Shown: positions 42,501 to 50,230 of the stretch, piece after piece
Numbering within the stretch: position 1 is the stretch's first letter
Layout: each line of letters opens with the position of its first letter
Assembly: GCA_003223645.1 (NCBI GenBank)
Contig: QHVT01000031.1
Span: 1-50,230, forward strand
Reading direction: 5' to 3'
Source of the DNA: Acidobacteriota bacterium
GTDB taxonomy: Bacteria > Acidobacteriota > Thermoanaerobaculia > Gp7-AA8
DNA length: 50,230 nt
Position numbers and translations under genes: made by a program
The notes under the pieces: generated by a model
Database searches by the model: none
What the model was told of the DNA's origin: nothing
What the model saw: only the letters and a program-made list of their open reading frames with translations

Positions 42501-45500
42501 CGTGGAGCGCTCGCTCGACGGCGGCAACACGTGGGGCTCGATCAACATCGTCGGCCCCGACGTCACTTCGCACCTCGACTCCGGCCTCGGTGCGAACACG
42601 ACCTACACGTATCGCGTCGTCGCGTTCGACGGGCTCACGTCGACAAATTCGAGCAACGCCGTGGGCACGACGTTTCCGCTCGGACCGACTAAAATCTGTG
42701 CACAGGCGCTGAGCCCGTACCACACGCACGCGCAGTCGATCTCCGTCACGCGCGCCGACGCGCGCTGGGCCGCGGTGTGGCAGGAGCGGAGCGGCGGCAC
42801 GCTCGACGACATCTGGTTCACGTTCCTTCAGGATGCGAACGGCGGCTTCACCGGCATGACGGTGCACGTCACGCAGAGCGACAGTCTCTCCCGCTTCCCG
42901 ATCGTCCGCTGGAACGGCACGAACTTCGGCGTGCTGTATTTCGAGAACCTGCGCCTGCCGAACGGCGACTCCGCGTCGTCGGCCAGCTTCGCGCTGCTCG
43001 ACTCCGCCGGCAACGTGCTCCGCAGCGGCGTCCGCCTCTACAACGGCAACGTCTCCTTCCTGAGCAGCAACGCCGAGGTCCCGTTCCTGTGGGATGGCAC
43101 CGGATGGGGCGTCTTCACCATCGACACTGCCGGCAACACTCCGGCCGATCTCTGGTACCGGCGACTCCTGCCGAATGGGGACAACAACGGTGCTCCGATC
43201 CGCATCACCGACACGCCGAACGATTTCGAGGGTGACGTCGCGGTAGCATGGAACGGCAGCGAGTACGGCATCGCCTGGATCGAGTCGCGCGATCTGACCT
43301 CCAAGCTGCGCTTCGCCCGCATGCAGGCGAACGGCACGTTCGTCGGATCGACGCAGCTCATCGAGCAGAACGGCGCGAGCGAGACGCTCTCCAGCCCGAG
43401 CGTGGCGTGGAACGGCAGCGAGTGGGCGCTGGCCTGGAACGTCGCGACGACGGACGAGTTCATCGTCCGCTTCAAGACGCTCAATCCCGACGGCACGCCG
43501 AAGACCGCCACCGTCCGCCTCAGCGACGACATGAATCCGGCTCCGATGGACGACGAGATTCCGGTCGTCCAGCCGAAGCCAGGCGGCGGCTACATCGTGT
43601 TTACGGCCTCTCACGGCGGAAACGCATACGACGTCGCGCGACTGACGGCGGATGCATCCGGCAATCGCACCGGCTCGCGCGTTTTCCTGACACCAACGAT
43701 CAATGCGATCGGCACGAACGTCGTGCGCGTCGCCACCGACGGCTCGCGTTTCCTCGTCGGATGCGATTCGATCGACGTCGGCGACACCGATGCCGCGACG
43801 CTGCTCACGGACGCAGCGGGCAACCTGACTGCCGGTCCATTCATCGTCTCCGTGGGCCACAACAGCAGCACGTCGCTCAATCCTGTGATCGTCGCCATGG
43901 GCCCGAACTTTGGCGCGCTCTGGGCGGAGCAGATCTTTTGGAATGGGACGCAGATCTACGGCAAGTTCTTCGACGGCGGCGGCAACCTGACGCAGACGCG
44001 CTTCCCGCTGTTCGTCTCGAACAATCTCGCCACCCGCTTCGCCGCGGTCGGCACGCCGAACAGCTTCGGCATCAGCTGGCGCGACCAGAACAACAGCCTT
44101 CGCTTCGGCCGGTTCGACGTGAACGGCAACTCGCTCATGACCGACGTCGTCGTCAGCACCAACGGTCTCAGCCCTGGTCTCGGCTGGAACGGCGAGCAGT
44201 TCGGCCTCGCACTCTTCGAAGGCGCGGAGCTTCGCTTCCAACGCATCAATCCGAACGGTACATTGAACGGGCCGAAGGTGTTCGTCGGCACCGGCGCCAA
44301 TGGAATCCTGCCGCTGGTTCGCTGGGTCGGACGCGGCTGGGCGATCGTCTGGCGCAGCGGAAATTCGCTCTTCTTCGCGCTGCTCGACCGCAACGGCGCA
44401 ATCCTCGTCAACCCGACACAGGTCACCTTCTCCGGTAACAACATCAACAATTTTCAGATCGAATGGTCGGGCGACGTTCTCGGCGTCGTCTGGCGCGAGA
44501 ACCGGCACACGAATTTGACCGGCGACGACATCTGGTTCACCGCGCTCGGACTCGACGGCACGAAGCAATTCACCGAGAAGGCGATCGTCAGCACGCTGTT
44601 CAGCGACAGCGGCCCCGCGATCTACTGGGACCACGATCGCTTCCGCGTCATCTTCAACAACGGTCTCGGCGGCACGAAGGAGATCGCGGTGATGCCCGAC
44701 GGCACGGTCGTTCCGGGCGAGCGGCTGATCAACAACCGCCAGGCCGCGATGAACGTTGCCTTCAACGGCGTCACCGCCGGCATGCTGTTCAACGGCCTGT
44801 TCGACACGACCATCGAGTCGAGCAGTTGCCTCGACGACACCAGCGCCCCGTCGTGTCCCACGTCCAGCGTCTCGTTCGACGGGACGAAGGTGCACGTGTC
44901 GTGGAGCGCGGTCAGCGATCCGGAATCCGGCCTCCTCGACTACAACCTCTATCGCGACGGCGCGCTACTCGCGGAGCTGCAGCCGAACACGCTCGCGTAC
45001 GACGACCGCGGCTTCATCTCCGGCTTCAGTCACGTCTACGAAGTGCGCGGGCTGAATCGCGCATTCAAAGAGAGCTCGGGATGCACGCCGCGCACGATCA
45101 CCGCGGGCGTGACGGTGAATCCGTCGACGCTGCCGAACGGCAGCGTGAACGGGGTTTACAACGCGACGGTGACGGGCAGCGGCGGCACAGCGCCCTACGC
45201 GTTCGCGGTGACCGCCGGCGCATTGCCGCCGGGAGTCACGCTCGCGAGCGGAGGCACGATCGCCGGCGTGCCCACGACCGGCGGCTTGTTCAACGTCACG
45301 ATCACAGCCACCGACGCGCTCGCGCAGACCGGCTCGCGCGCGTACTCGATCCGCATCTGCTTCCCGAGCTTCGCGCTCTATCCGACGGTGCTCACCGACG
45401 GCATCGTGAGCGTCTCCTATAGCCAGACCATCGTGCCGGCGGATCCGGTCGGCACGGCCACGATGAGCGTCACGTCCGGCGCATTGCCCGCCGGCCTCAC

Positions 45501-48500
45501 GCTCGATCCAACCGGATGGCTGCACGGCACGCCGGCAGCCGCGGGCACGTTCAACTTCACCATCACCGCGATCGACAGCGCGACCTGTTCGACCTCGCGC
45601 GCCTACACACTCGTCGTGCAGAACGCCGGCGCGGCGCGCTCTCTCTCCGCCTACGCGACCGGCACGTCGAGCATCCGCCTGCGCTGGACCGATCCGCAGC
45701 GCAACGAGACCGCCTTCCGCGTCGAGCGCTCCCTCGACCTCGGCACGGCCTGGACCGCGATCAACATCGTCGGTCCCGACACCACGACGTACAACGACAC
45801 GTCGCTCACGGCGGCGACGGCGTACGCCTATCGCGTGATCGCAACCACGCCGTCGGGCGACGCATCGCCGTCGAACAGCGGCACCGCGACCACCTGGCCG
45901 GCCGCGGCGGCGAAGACGTGCATCCAGCAGATCTCGCCCTACCACGCGTTCGCGCGCGCGCCGTCGGTCGTCCGCGCCGGCTCGCAATGGGCGATGGCTT
46001 ACCAGGATCGCAAGAACAACGAGAACGATGAGATCTGGTTCACCTTCCTCGACGCGAACGGCGCCATGACCGGAACGCCGAAGCGCGTCACGAACAACGA
46101 CTCCGTCTCCATCCGCCCGCGGCTCGTCTGGAACGGATCGAAGTTCGGCGTCGTCTGGTTCGAACAGCTCCGCGGTCCGCAGGGCGAGCTGGCCAGCCCG
46201 TACCGCTTCGCGCTGCTCGATGCGAGCGGCAACGTGATTCGCGGCGACGTGCGCATTCCGATGCCGGAGACGTCGACGATCGTCAACATCGATCTGCAGC
46301 TCGTGTGGGACGGCTCGGCGTGGGGGTTCTTCGAATCGCACATGACCAGCGACGGCCTGTCGGACCTCTTCTTCTATCGCTTCGACGAAGACGGCGACCC
46401 GCTGGCCGGCCCCGTGCGCCTCACCACGCACACCGATTTCGATTACCTGCCGGCGGTGGCGTGGAACGGCAGCGAGTACGGCGTCACTTGGCGGCGCGAT
46501 ATCGACGATCAGGTGAAGGTCATGTTCCAGCGGATCTCCATCGCCGGCGTTCCCCTCGGCTCAGCGGTCGTCGTCGACTCCGGGCTGGTTGATTTCTTCG
46601 GCGGCACGGGCGGCGGCATCACTGCGCGGACGGGCGGATGGGCGGTGGCGTACGTGATGACCGAGACCGGCGAAGACTCGGCGGTCTACATGCGTTTGCT
46701 GGACGCGAGAGGCGCGCTTACCGGCGCCCGCACGCGCGTGAGTGAAGACTCGACGCCGAGCGTCAACACGCTCGACAACACCATTCAGGATCTCGTGGCG
46801 CTGCCATCCGGCTTCGCCGTCTTCACCAGCTCCAACGCGGCGGGCCACAACGAAGTCGGCATGCTGCACGCGGACGCCAGCGGCAACCGCAGCGCGGCGC
46901 GCTCGATCATCTCGACCAACGACACCTTCGCCTCCGCCGCCGCACACGCCGCGTTCGACGGCGCGAACTTCCTCGTCGCATACAACGAAGGGCGGCTCAC
47001 CACGCAGGAACTGGCGAGCGTCATCGTCAACCCGGCGGGTGCGACGATCAGCGGCCCGGCCGATCTCACGTCGGGTCACAGCCCCGGCAACTCGGCCGGC
47101 ATCGCCACCGCGGGCGCGCAGCAACTCGTCGCCGTCGGCGCCGGCTTCGCCGCTCTCTGGAACGAGCCGGTCACGAACGACACGCGGCTCTCCGCGAAGC
47201 TCTTCGACGGAAGCGGCAACCTGAGTGCGACGCGGCTTCCGCTCTCGACGCGCAGCATCCGCGGCCGCGCCGCCGCGGCCGGTGTCGGCTCGACGTTCGC
47301 CGTCGCCTTCCGCGATACGGCGAACAACATCGTCTTCTGCCGCTACGACGCGTCGGGCAATTCGCTGATGGCCGAGGTGAACGCGGTCACCGGCGCGGGT
47401 GGCAATGGCGTGCTGCTGCTTGGGTTCGACGGCGCGAATTACGCGATCGTTTTCAATCAGGGCGGCCGCATCAACTTCCAGCGCGTCAGTCCAAGCGGAA
47501 CGACGCTCGGCGCGCGCTCGATTCTCGCGCCGGTGCTTTCGGCGAATCTGATGCAGATGGCGTGGACCGGCGCCGGATGGGCGATCGTCTTCGTCACCGC
47601 GGGCGACGTGCACTACGTCCTCGTCGATTCGAGCGGCGCGGTGCTGGCCGGACCGGTGCGCGTGTCGTTCACGCCGGCGCGCTCGACGCTCGGCCTCGCC
47701 GCGGCGTGGAGCGGCGATGCGCTCGGCGTGGCGTGGACGAGCTTCGGCAATCCCGATCCTCCCGGCTCGATCGTCCAGTTCACGGTCCTCGGCGCCGACG
47801 GCATCAAGCAGTTCAGCGAACAGACGGTGAGCGAAGGACGATTCGGCACATCGGTGCAGGCGTTGAACTGGACCGGCGATCGCTTCCGCCTCGATTACTT
47901 CCCCGGCGAGACCGGCACGCTGCGCGAAGTCGACTTCAGCAGCAGCGGCGCGACGCTCGGCAGTCCCCGCCTGATCTCCAGCCGCGGCGCAAACGGAACC
48001 TTCGTCGTCTGGAACGGCGCCACCAGCGGCGTCCTCTTCTCGACCCTCGGCGAGATGCACTTCGAGACCACCGCGTGTCTCGCCGACACGACGGCGCCGC
48101 CGTGCCCGTCCGTCACCGCGACGCACAACACCTCGAACGTCACGCTCGACTGGCCGGCGGTTGCCGATCCGGAGTCGTCGATCTGGCGCTACATCATCTA
48201 TCGCGACGGAGTGCTCGTCGGCGAGACGTCGCTCAACACGTTCGTCGACGCGAGCGTTCGTCCGGGCGAGACGCCGGCGTATCGCGTCACCGCCGTGAAC
48301 GGCGCGTTCGGCGAATCGCAGTCCTGCTCTGCGTTCACGCTGCTCGCATCGCCCACAGGCCTCGTCGCGACCGGCGTATCGGCCACACAGGTCCACGTCA
48401 CCTGGACCGCCGTGCCCGGCGCGGCGCAATATCTCGTCGAGCGGACCTCCGGCGGCGTGAGCTACACACAGGTGGGGACGCCGTCGTCCCCGTCCTGGGA

Positions 48501-48903
48501 CGACACGACCGCGCAGCTCGATCACGCCTATCTCTACCGCGTCCGCGCCGCCACCCCGCAGCAGACCACGGCCGCGAGCAACACCGATCTGGCGACCACC
48601 ACCCCGTTCACGGACGATCCGCTCATGGCCAACACGACGCAGGCGAAATGGGCACACATGGCGGAGTTGCGCCGCGCCGTCGACGCCGTGCGCGCGCTCG
48701 CGCAACTGCCTGCGGCGACTTACACATCCCCCGGAGGCTCCGGCACGCCCATCGGCAGCGCCGGCATGCAGGAGATTCGCGCCGCCCTCGCCGCCGCCCG
48801 CACCGCCCTCACCCTGCCGGCAGCGACCTACACGAACGCGATCGCGACGGGCGCATGGATCAAGGCCATCGACTTCCAGGAGGTGAGAAGCGCAGCGCGA
48901 TAG
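36526..48903 (+). CDS. Giant secreted protein: CSLREA/beta-helix head, three repeated modules, ELR tail
   Basis: ATG 36526 has GAAGGAG 6 nt upstream. The 4,125-residue protein has a signal peptide (FVSVLILSLLKLVPTAA), then a CSLREA-type motif (VNSTADTGDATPGDGVCDAG) and a right-handed beta-helix region with a PA14-like insert at about residues 200-345. From residue 915 three copies of a roughly 1,070-residue module follow: a fibronectin III domain (GFRIERN or GFRVERS), about ten propeller-like beta repeats with W(N/D)GS.(W/Y)G motifs, a second FnIII, and in copies 1 and 2 two putative Ig (He_PIG) domains (IPTTTGQSQFTVTATDG). Copy 3 ends in an extra FnIII and a helical C-terminal module (AHMAELRRAVDAVRAL). 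The role is likely adhesion or glycan binding at the cell surface; no catalytic site was seen. Confidence 0.9.
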   Translation: MALRGLGFVSVLILSLLKLVPTAAVTFTVNSTADTGDATPGDGVCDAGGGVCTLRAAIEEANALAGSDTIQFAIGSGPRTIAIGPNLPVISEAVTIDGTTQPDYSGTPLITIDGPPTLGIGVTGGGTTIRGLALDHFNGTAIGINSGNNTIELCTILHAGNGNGVEIDNGSGNVIRNNTIAFSGADGVHVNESFNFSFPLFTALTPDQTHVTQTIDYTDDCSNFHHVSDNAPILDNAGHAFNENFGARFTATMSIPMPGSYHFEFSNLDDLGRLVIDSTEYINGNGGSGLLSADVLLGSGDHAIEIDYWEGGGAARIVFAAGGPGTPTFSTGGNPGWLAELFQGRIPSEGNKISRNSIYDNTNQGIALSCCCVDVNDAGDVDAGPNTFLNYPVFTNRILNLNGSITLDGTAPPNALVEVFASTNDANGHGEGKVFLGDVTANGGGNFNITVTLPSGYYSVTATATDAANNTSELSQNFFVLPHPVVVTNMSDSGPGSLRDAIDEANSDGVETAITFDPSLNGSAIQLSSSLPPLSENGTTINGDINGDCKPDVEVRGNGTFNGITIFGAFCTIRGLVLNRFNAEAVTIPGSANNDTIVCNYIGTDLTGTISYDIGVHGVVVRDGANNNHLDQNVIAAFGQDGVLISNASNNTLSGNTIGLNATGTAPMASPIGLQITSSNNSNIDGNRILGTNGAVDVQTSLATSITNNTIGWPAGANPLGYGIRLSSTSGSVILNNHIENNGGSGIRIEGGNSDVNTIRNNAISNNGALGIDLDGDGVTPNDGTADADFGANEDLNFPVITHATTNGANTAIEGFLDAPPGSYDIDFYVSSQRDPSGYGEGATWLQSGTIFPAPFTFNLPAVPIGSYITATVTGGGSTSEFSLAIAVTGPPIGAPQMGATELVAYPVLPNAISLRWRDPQASETGFRIERNQSASWVTVTNVGPDTTTFTDTSVQPGVTRMYRVVAFTPSGDAPPSNIAQATAFSTNTLPVCRERASAAHEDARSPSVAWNGTNWAMAYADQTAGRESDIFFRFLNADGTPNSPPIRITNDDVPSTNPTLVWNGTSYGLVWFDHLRGANGQPVSQLTFALLGPSGAKMRGDIRVTGTNATGPANPDGDMPLVWDGSGWGIFVTESTSSPSSIVFYRLDDDGDVVVNDVTIAQTPSIEANVSATWNGSEYGVAWIQENGPGSASMRFTKVQTSGAAGPIRNAGFVGGAAGTFNQPAGARGTSIVWNGSGWAVAGAGAFNGMNAVWLSLLDTNGVLIGSPVRLNDIDAMPKLFNKPGGGYIVFTTATIFGTFTYEVGRIEADGNGQPVGSRALVTPDDGTNSQMPRVAFDSNTSYLAAWNEPNEIDDAVVSDNGVVGTINGVTGGHGTDYESSFPTLIEHATGFVAFWDESVGNASQLHARFYRPFGTPLDRHPVNGANPVRTPSAVSIGGEIALAWGDRTTQGVHFDRIDSNVNSVLGGGVRIGDADVDRGVAMAFNGEEFGVVYVHPTSTLNFQRMGYNTPIGPPTIVGDASGGDADADPQIQWIGSGWAIVWGRDRNLWFAKVDPAGALVVPPMRLTDMNADPTDFQLLWNGQTLGLVTSENGNLYFTTVDANGFKNFTPVLVVNTMNADRFPALYFDGTNFRIVYPDVATGMREVQVTPTGSVLPGSRFLGNHAEGRVAAAFNGAATAMAWEHRGDILFQTTGCLADTTAPPCATVNASFANGGVQLNWSQPPDPQSFILGNNLYRDGRLLTEIGPSTFSYFDGGVTPAATYNYQLRALNAAYLEATGCATQTITAGIVVGPPVLPNARVNEYYEQHFTASQGTPSYSFGLTSAVPSGLTFQTFGMLNGIPTTTGQSQFTVTATDGLNATGQRTYLLRVCPATYIAPAVLPDPLLGAAYQQTLTVRGSGGSQTFAITTGALPPGLALATGGNLTGTPAAAGAYSFTITATEANSCATTQQYAMTVVTGAAPRDVQALPQSNSQILVRWTRPQHGETGFRVERSLDGGNTWGSINIVGPDVTSHLDSGLGANTTYTYRVVAFDGLTSTNSSNAVGTTFPLGPTKICAQALSPYHTHAQSISVTRADARWAAVWQERSGGTLDDIWFTFLQDANGGFTGMTVHVTQSDSLSRFPIVRWNGTNFGVLYFENLRLPNGDSASSASFALLDSAGNVLRSGVRLYNGNVSFLSSNAEVPFLWDGTGWGVFTIDTAGNTPADLWYRRLLPNGDNNGAPIRITDTPNDFEGDVAVAWNGSEYGIAWIESRDLTSKLRFARMQANGTFVGSTQLIEQNGASETLSSPSVAWNGSEWALAWNVATTDEFIVRFKTLNPDGTPKTATVRLSDDMNPAPMDDEIPVVQPKPGGGYIVFTASHGGNAYDVARLTADASGNRTGSRVFLTPTINAIGTNVVRVATDGSRFLVGCDSIDVGDTDAATLLTDAAGNLTAGPFIVSVGHNSSTSLNPVIVAMGPNFGALWAEQIFWNGTQIYGKFFDGGGNLTQTRFPLFVSNNLATRFAAVGTPNSFGISWRDQNNSLRFGRFDVNGNSLMTDVVVSTNGLSPGLGWNGEQFGLALFEGAELRFQRINPNGTLNGPKVFVGTGANGILPLVRWVGRGWAIVWRSGNSLFFALLDRNGAILVNPTQVTFSGNNINNFQIEWSGDVLGVVWRENRHTNLTGDDIWFTALGLDGTKQFTEKAIVSTLFSDSGPAIYWDHDRFRVIFNNGLGGTKEIAVMPDGTVVPGERLINNRQAAMNVAFNGVTAGMLFNGLFDTTIESSSCLDDTSAPSCPTSSVSFDGTKVHVSWSAVSDPESGLLDYNLYRDGALLAELQPNTLAYDDRGFISGFSHVYEVRGLNRAFKESSGCTPRTITAGVTVNPSTLPNGSVNGVYNATVTGSGGTAPYAFAVTAGALPPGVTLASGGTIAGVPTTGGLFNVTITATDALAQTGSRAYSIRICFPSFALYPTVLTDGIVSVSYSQTIVPADPVGTATMSVTSGALPAGLTLDPTGWLHGTPAAAGTFNFTITAIDSATCSTSRAYTLVVQNAGAARSLSAYATGTSSIRLRWTDPQRNETAFRVERSLDLGTAWTAINIVGPDTTTYNDTSLTAATAYAYRVIATTPSGDASPSNSGTATTWPAAAAKTCIQQISPYHAFARAPSVVRAGSQWAMAYQDRKNNENDEIWFTFLDANGAMTGTPKRVTNNDSVSIRPRLVWNGSKFGVVWFEQLRGPQGELASPYRFALLDASGNVIRGDVRIPMPETSTIVNIDLQLVWDGSAWGFFESHMTSDGLSDLFFYRFDEDGDPLAGPVRLTTHTDFDYLPAVAWNGSEYGVTWRRDIDDQVKVMFQRISIAGVPLGSAVVVDSGLVDFFGGTGGGITARTGGWAVAYVMTETGEDSAVYMRLLDARGALTGARTRVSEDSTPSVNTLDNTIQDLVALPSGFAVFTSSNAAGHNEVGMLHADASGNRSAARSIISTNDTFASAAAHAAFDGANFLVAYNEGRLTTQELASVIVNPAGATISGPADLTSGHSPGNSAGIATAGAQQLVAVGAGFAALWNEPVTNDTRLSAKLFDGSGNLSATRLPLSTRSIRGRAAAAGVGSTFAVAFRDTANNIVFCRYDASGNSLMAEVNAVTGAGGNGVLLLGFDGANYAIVFNQGGRINFQRVSPSGTTLGARSILAPVLSANLMQMAWTGAGWAIVFVTAGDVHYVLVDSSGAVLAGPVRVSFTPARSTLGLAAAWSGDALGVAWTSFGNPDPPGSIVQFTVLGADGIKQFSEQTVSEGRFGTSVQALNWTGDRFRLDYFPGETGTLREVDFSSSGATLGSPRLISSRGANGTFVVWNGATSGVLFSTLGEMHFETTACLADTTAPPCPSVTATHNTSNVTLDWPAVADPESSIWRYIIYRDGVLVGETSLNTFVDASVRPGETPAYRVTAVNGAFGESQSCSAFTLLASPTGLVATGVSATQVHVTWTAVPGAAQYLVERTSGGVSYTQVGTPSSPSWDDTTAQLDHAYLYRVRAATPQQTTAASNTDLATTTPFTDDPLMANTTQAKWAHMAELRRAVDAVRALAQLPAATYTSPGGSGTPIGSAGMQEIRAALAAARTALTLPAATYTNAIATGAWIKAIDFQEVRSAAR

Positions 48904-48942
48904 CGCGGGATAAACCGGATGAGGCGGACGTAAGATGTCGCG

Positions 48943-49917
48943 ATGGACGAACGAGACGTCGATTTCCTCATTGTGCATATTGCGCGGCGCGCAGGCGCAA
49001 TAACTGAGTTGGCGGCTCACGTCGCCCGCGCAGGCGGACCATCCGATCCAGGCGGCCGTGATGTTGCCGAGCAGGTGTCATTCGTCCGAGCGCTGCGTTC
49101 TGCCAATCGGATCGGATTCGCCGAGTACATCTTTCATGCGTCCTTTTGGGTGCTAAGCGAACACGAAGAGCGGTGGTCCTCAGGCGCTTACGCCTCGGAA
49201 CTGGATCCGATTTCATCGGCCATGCGCCGCATCGAACAAGAGCACGGTCTTACAGCTCACCAAGCATGGCGGGTCGGTGAAGGGCCTGAAGAATGGGAGG
49301 TCCTATCAAGCCAATACGATGTCCTGCTTGATCGACATCGGGTCCCGGTGTTCCGCGAATTCGGGCTGGAAGATATTGCGAAGCTACTTGAACTGGATCG
49401 AGAACGCTTCGACCTGTTGTACGAGGAGGGGCGACGATCAGTGATGGGTCCTCCTCCGGGCGAGGGCTCACGCTTGCGGTCTCTCCTCGATAGCTACAGA
49501 CGCGAAGCGGACGCTGCGGAACGCGTAAGCGCATACATCGCTGCGGCTGCTCTGCGCGGTGCCGAACTTGAATGCTTGCTCTTACAAAGATGTCTTGAAC
49601 ATCTAAACGACGCGATGCAGGCACTGCAAGGCGTCCACGGTCATGCGCGGTGGCCGAGGGACCCGACGCGGTGGAAGCTCGCGCAGCTCATAACCATCGC
49701 AAATGCTGCTGGCTGGTTACCGGATGTCGTCATCGGCGAACGCGTACTGAGTACCGCGGAGTTCGCAAACCTAGTTCGGCGCCTGCGCAACTATGTTCAT
49801 CCTGGGCGGCACCTTTTGGAGCGACCGGCATTTGAAATCGCCGATGAACACAGTCTCGACGCACGGGCGGCCACCTTACTGATCCGGGTTGCGATCGAGC
49901 GGCTAACGATACTGTGA
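48943..49917 (+). CDS. Protein of unknown function, possible HEPN-like C-terminus
   Basis: This 324-residue protein (ATG 48943) is not one I recognise. It is mostly helical with no signal peptide or membrane segment. Near the C-terminus, FANLVRRLRNYVHPGRHLLE contains an RxxxxxH-type motif (RLRNYVH) that resembles the catalytic pattern of HEPN RNases, though short motifs like this arise by chance. Base composition is more mixed than in its neighbours, suggesting acquisition. It starts 40 bp after the giant gene and precedes a spacer that ends in an intron. Confidence 0.75.
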   Translation: MDERDVDFLIVHIARRAGAITELAAHVARAGGPSDPGGRDVAEQVSFVRALRSANRIGFAEYIFHASFWVLSEHEERWSSGAYASELDPISSAMRRIEQEHGLTAHQAWRVGEGPEEWEVLSSQYDVLLDRHRVPVFREFGLEDIAKLLELDRERFDLLYEEGRRSVMGPPPGEGSRLRSLLDSYRREADAAERVSAYIAAAALRGAELECLLLQRCLEHLNDAMQALQGVHGHARWPRDPTRWKLAQLITIANAAGWLPDVVIGERVLSTAEFANLVRRLRNYVHPGRHLLERPAFEIADEHSLDARAATLLIRVAIERLTIL

Positions 49918-50057
49918 GTACTTCGCCGCCCAACTCGAGCCAGAAGCCGACACGGCCCGGCGCTGGCTCGCCGGCCGAGCCGGCTCGTCAACTCACAAGA
50001 ATCACGGCGTCACGGCGGTTGCAGATCGCCAGTCGTGGCTCCGCAACTCCTCGGCGG
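49918..50057. other. Spacer between unknown gene and intron end
   Basis: A stem-loop with arms CGAGCCAG (49936-49943) and CTGGCTCG (49963-49970) could be a terminator for the upstream gene, though no T-run follows. A GCCCAAC word precedes it. The rest of the spacer shows nothing I recognise. Confidence 0.45.
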
Positions 50058-50230
50058 GTCGGGTAGACCGAGGCGATTACTCGCCCCGGCCCCCCTGAAG
50101 ATCCGGACGTGCGGGACTCCCGCATCCGGCTCCGCGAATCACAGGTTCACTGTTCACACAGCCCAATTCGTTATCCATTGAAGTTGCGGTTACACCCAAC
50201 AACGAGCTCAGTGTCTCGGGGTGTTTCCCC
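50058..50230 (-). ncRNA. 3' end of a bacterial group II intron (domains V and VI), partial
   Basis: Read on the minus strand, 50132-50100 is a 33-nt hairpin starting GAGCCGGATGCGGG and ending CCCGCACGTCCGGATC, the form of domain V with its AGC catalytic triad. Domain VI follows (stem around GGGGCGA with TCGCCTCGG, loop GTAA), then TCTACCCGAC, a typical 3' end for class C introns, near 50058. The intron body and any reverse transcriptase gene lie beyond the right edge. Sequence between the domain V start and the edge is not recognised as coding. Confidence 0.75.

Noticed and set aside
49918-50057. attC site at the end of the unknown gene
   Set aside because: GCCCAAC resembles one attC end, but no matching GTTRRRY core was found at the other side.

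Overview
This is a GC-rich bacterial window that reads like a soil-type Acidobacteriota genome, possibly of the Thermoanaerobaculia kind. That placement is inference, based on the very large secreted Ig/fibronectin repeat proteins, a cytochrome P460/multiheme c protein, a C-terminal module of 'ELR' helices, and the many palindromic spacer repeats. No rRNA or tRNA gene was seen. The two ends look like contig ends: the left edge carries an exact 38-bp tandem duplication inside a repeat array, and the right edge lies inside a group II intron.

Layout. 1-7046 (-): a giant exported protein whose visible C-terminal part is 17 copies of an 81-residue Ig-like repeat; it runs off the left edge. 7294-7396 (+): a relic of a quinone oxidoreductase C-terminus. 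7418-12726 (-): an exported RHS/YD-repeat protein with a unique C-terminal tail, followed with ATGA overlap by a small gene that is a candidate immunity protein. 12870-14620: an ArsR-type regulator plus quinone oxidoreductase operon, divergent from a RidA-like gene, across a control region with a twin 13-bp repeat. 14824-21443: five glycosyltransferases (GT2, GT4, polytopic membrane GT, GT4, GT2-GT4 fusion), an exopolysaccharide or glycan set in mixed orientation with overlapping convergent ends. 21791-24448 (+): a cytochrome P460 domain fused to a multiheme c protein (six CxxCH). 24528-26210 (-): a bifunctional ATP sulfurylase/APS kinase. 26510-29468 (+): an operon of S26/S24-like peptidase, HprK-like kinase, PqqD-like protein and radical SAM/SPASM enzyme, ending in a tiny overlapping ORF. 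This looks like a peptide-modification (RiPP) cluster that I cannot match to a characterised one. 29490-33410 (-): an exported gingipain-type (C25) peptidase. 33554-34660 (+): a DPM1-like GT2 fused to GtrA. 34708-36114: a small accessory patch with a ParE/RelE-like toxin-antitoxin pair divergent from an XRE regulator. 36526-48903 (+): a 4,125-residue exported protein with a CSLREA/beta-helix head, three ~1,070-residue modules and a C-terminal ELR module. 48943-49917 (+): a protein of unknown function. 50058-50230 (-): the 3' end of a group II intron (domains V and VI).

The most unusual feature is the density of palindromic repeats between 14.6 and 29.1 kb. At least eight families occur there, in spacers and, without breaking the frame, inside six genes, always at domain linkers or loops between membrane segments. 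Several hairpins have arms made of 7-10 bp words repeated in tandem. The two giant repeat genes are free of them.
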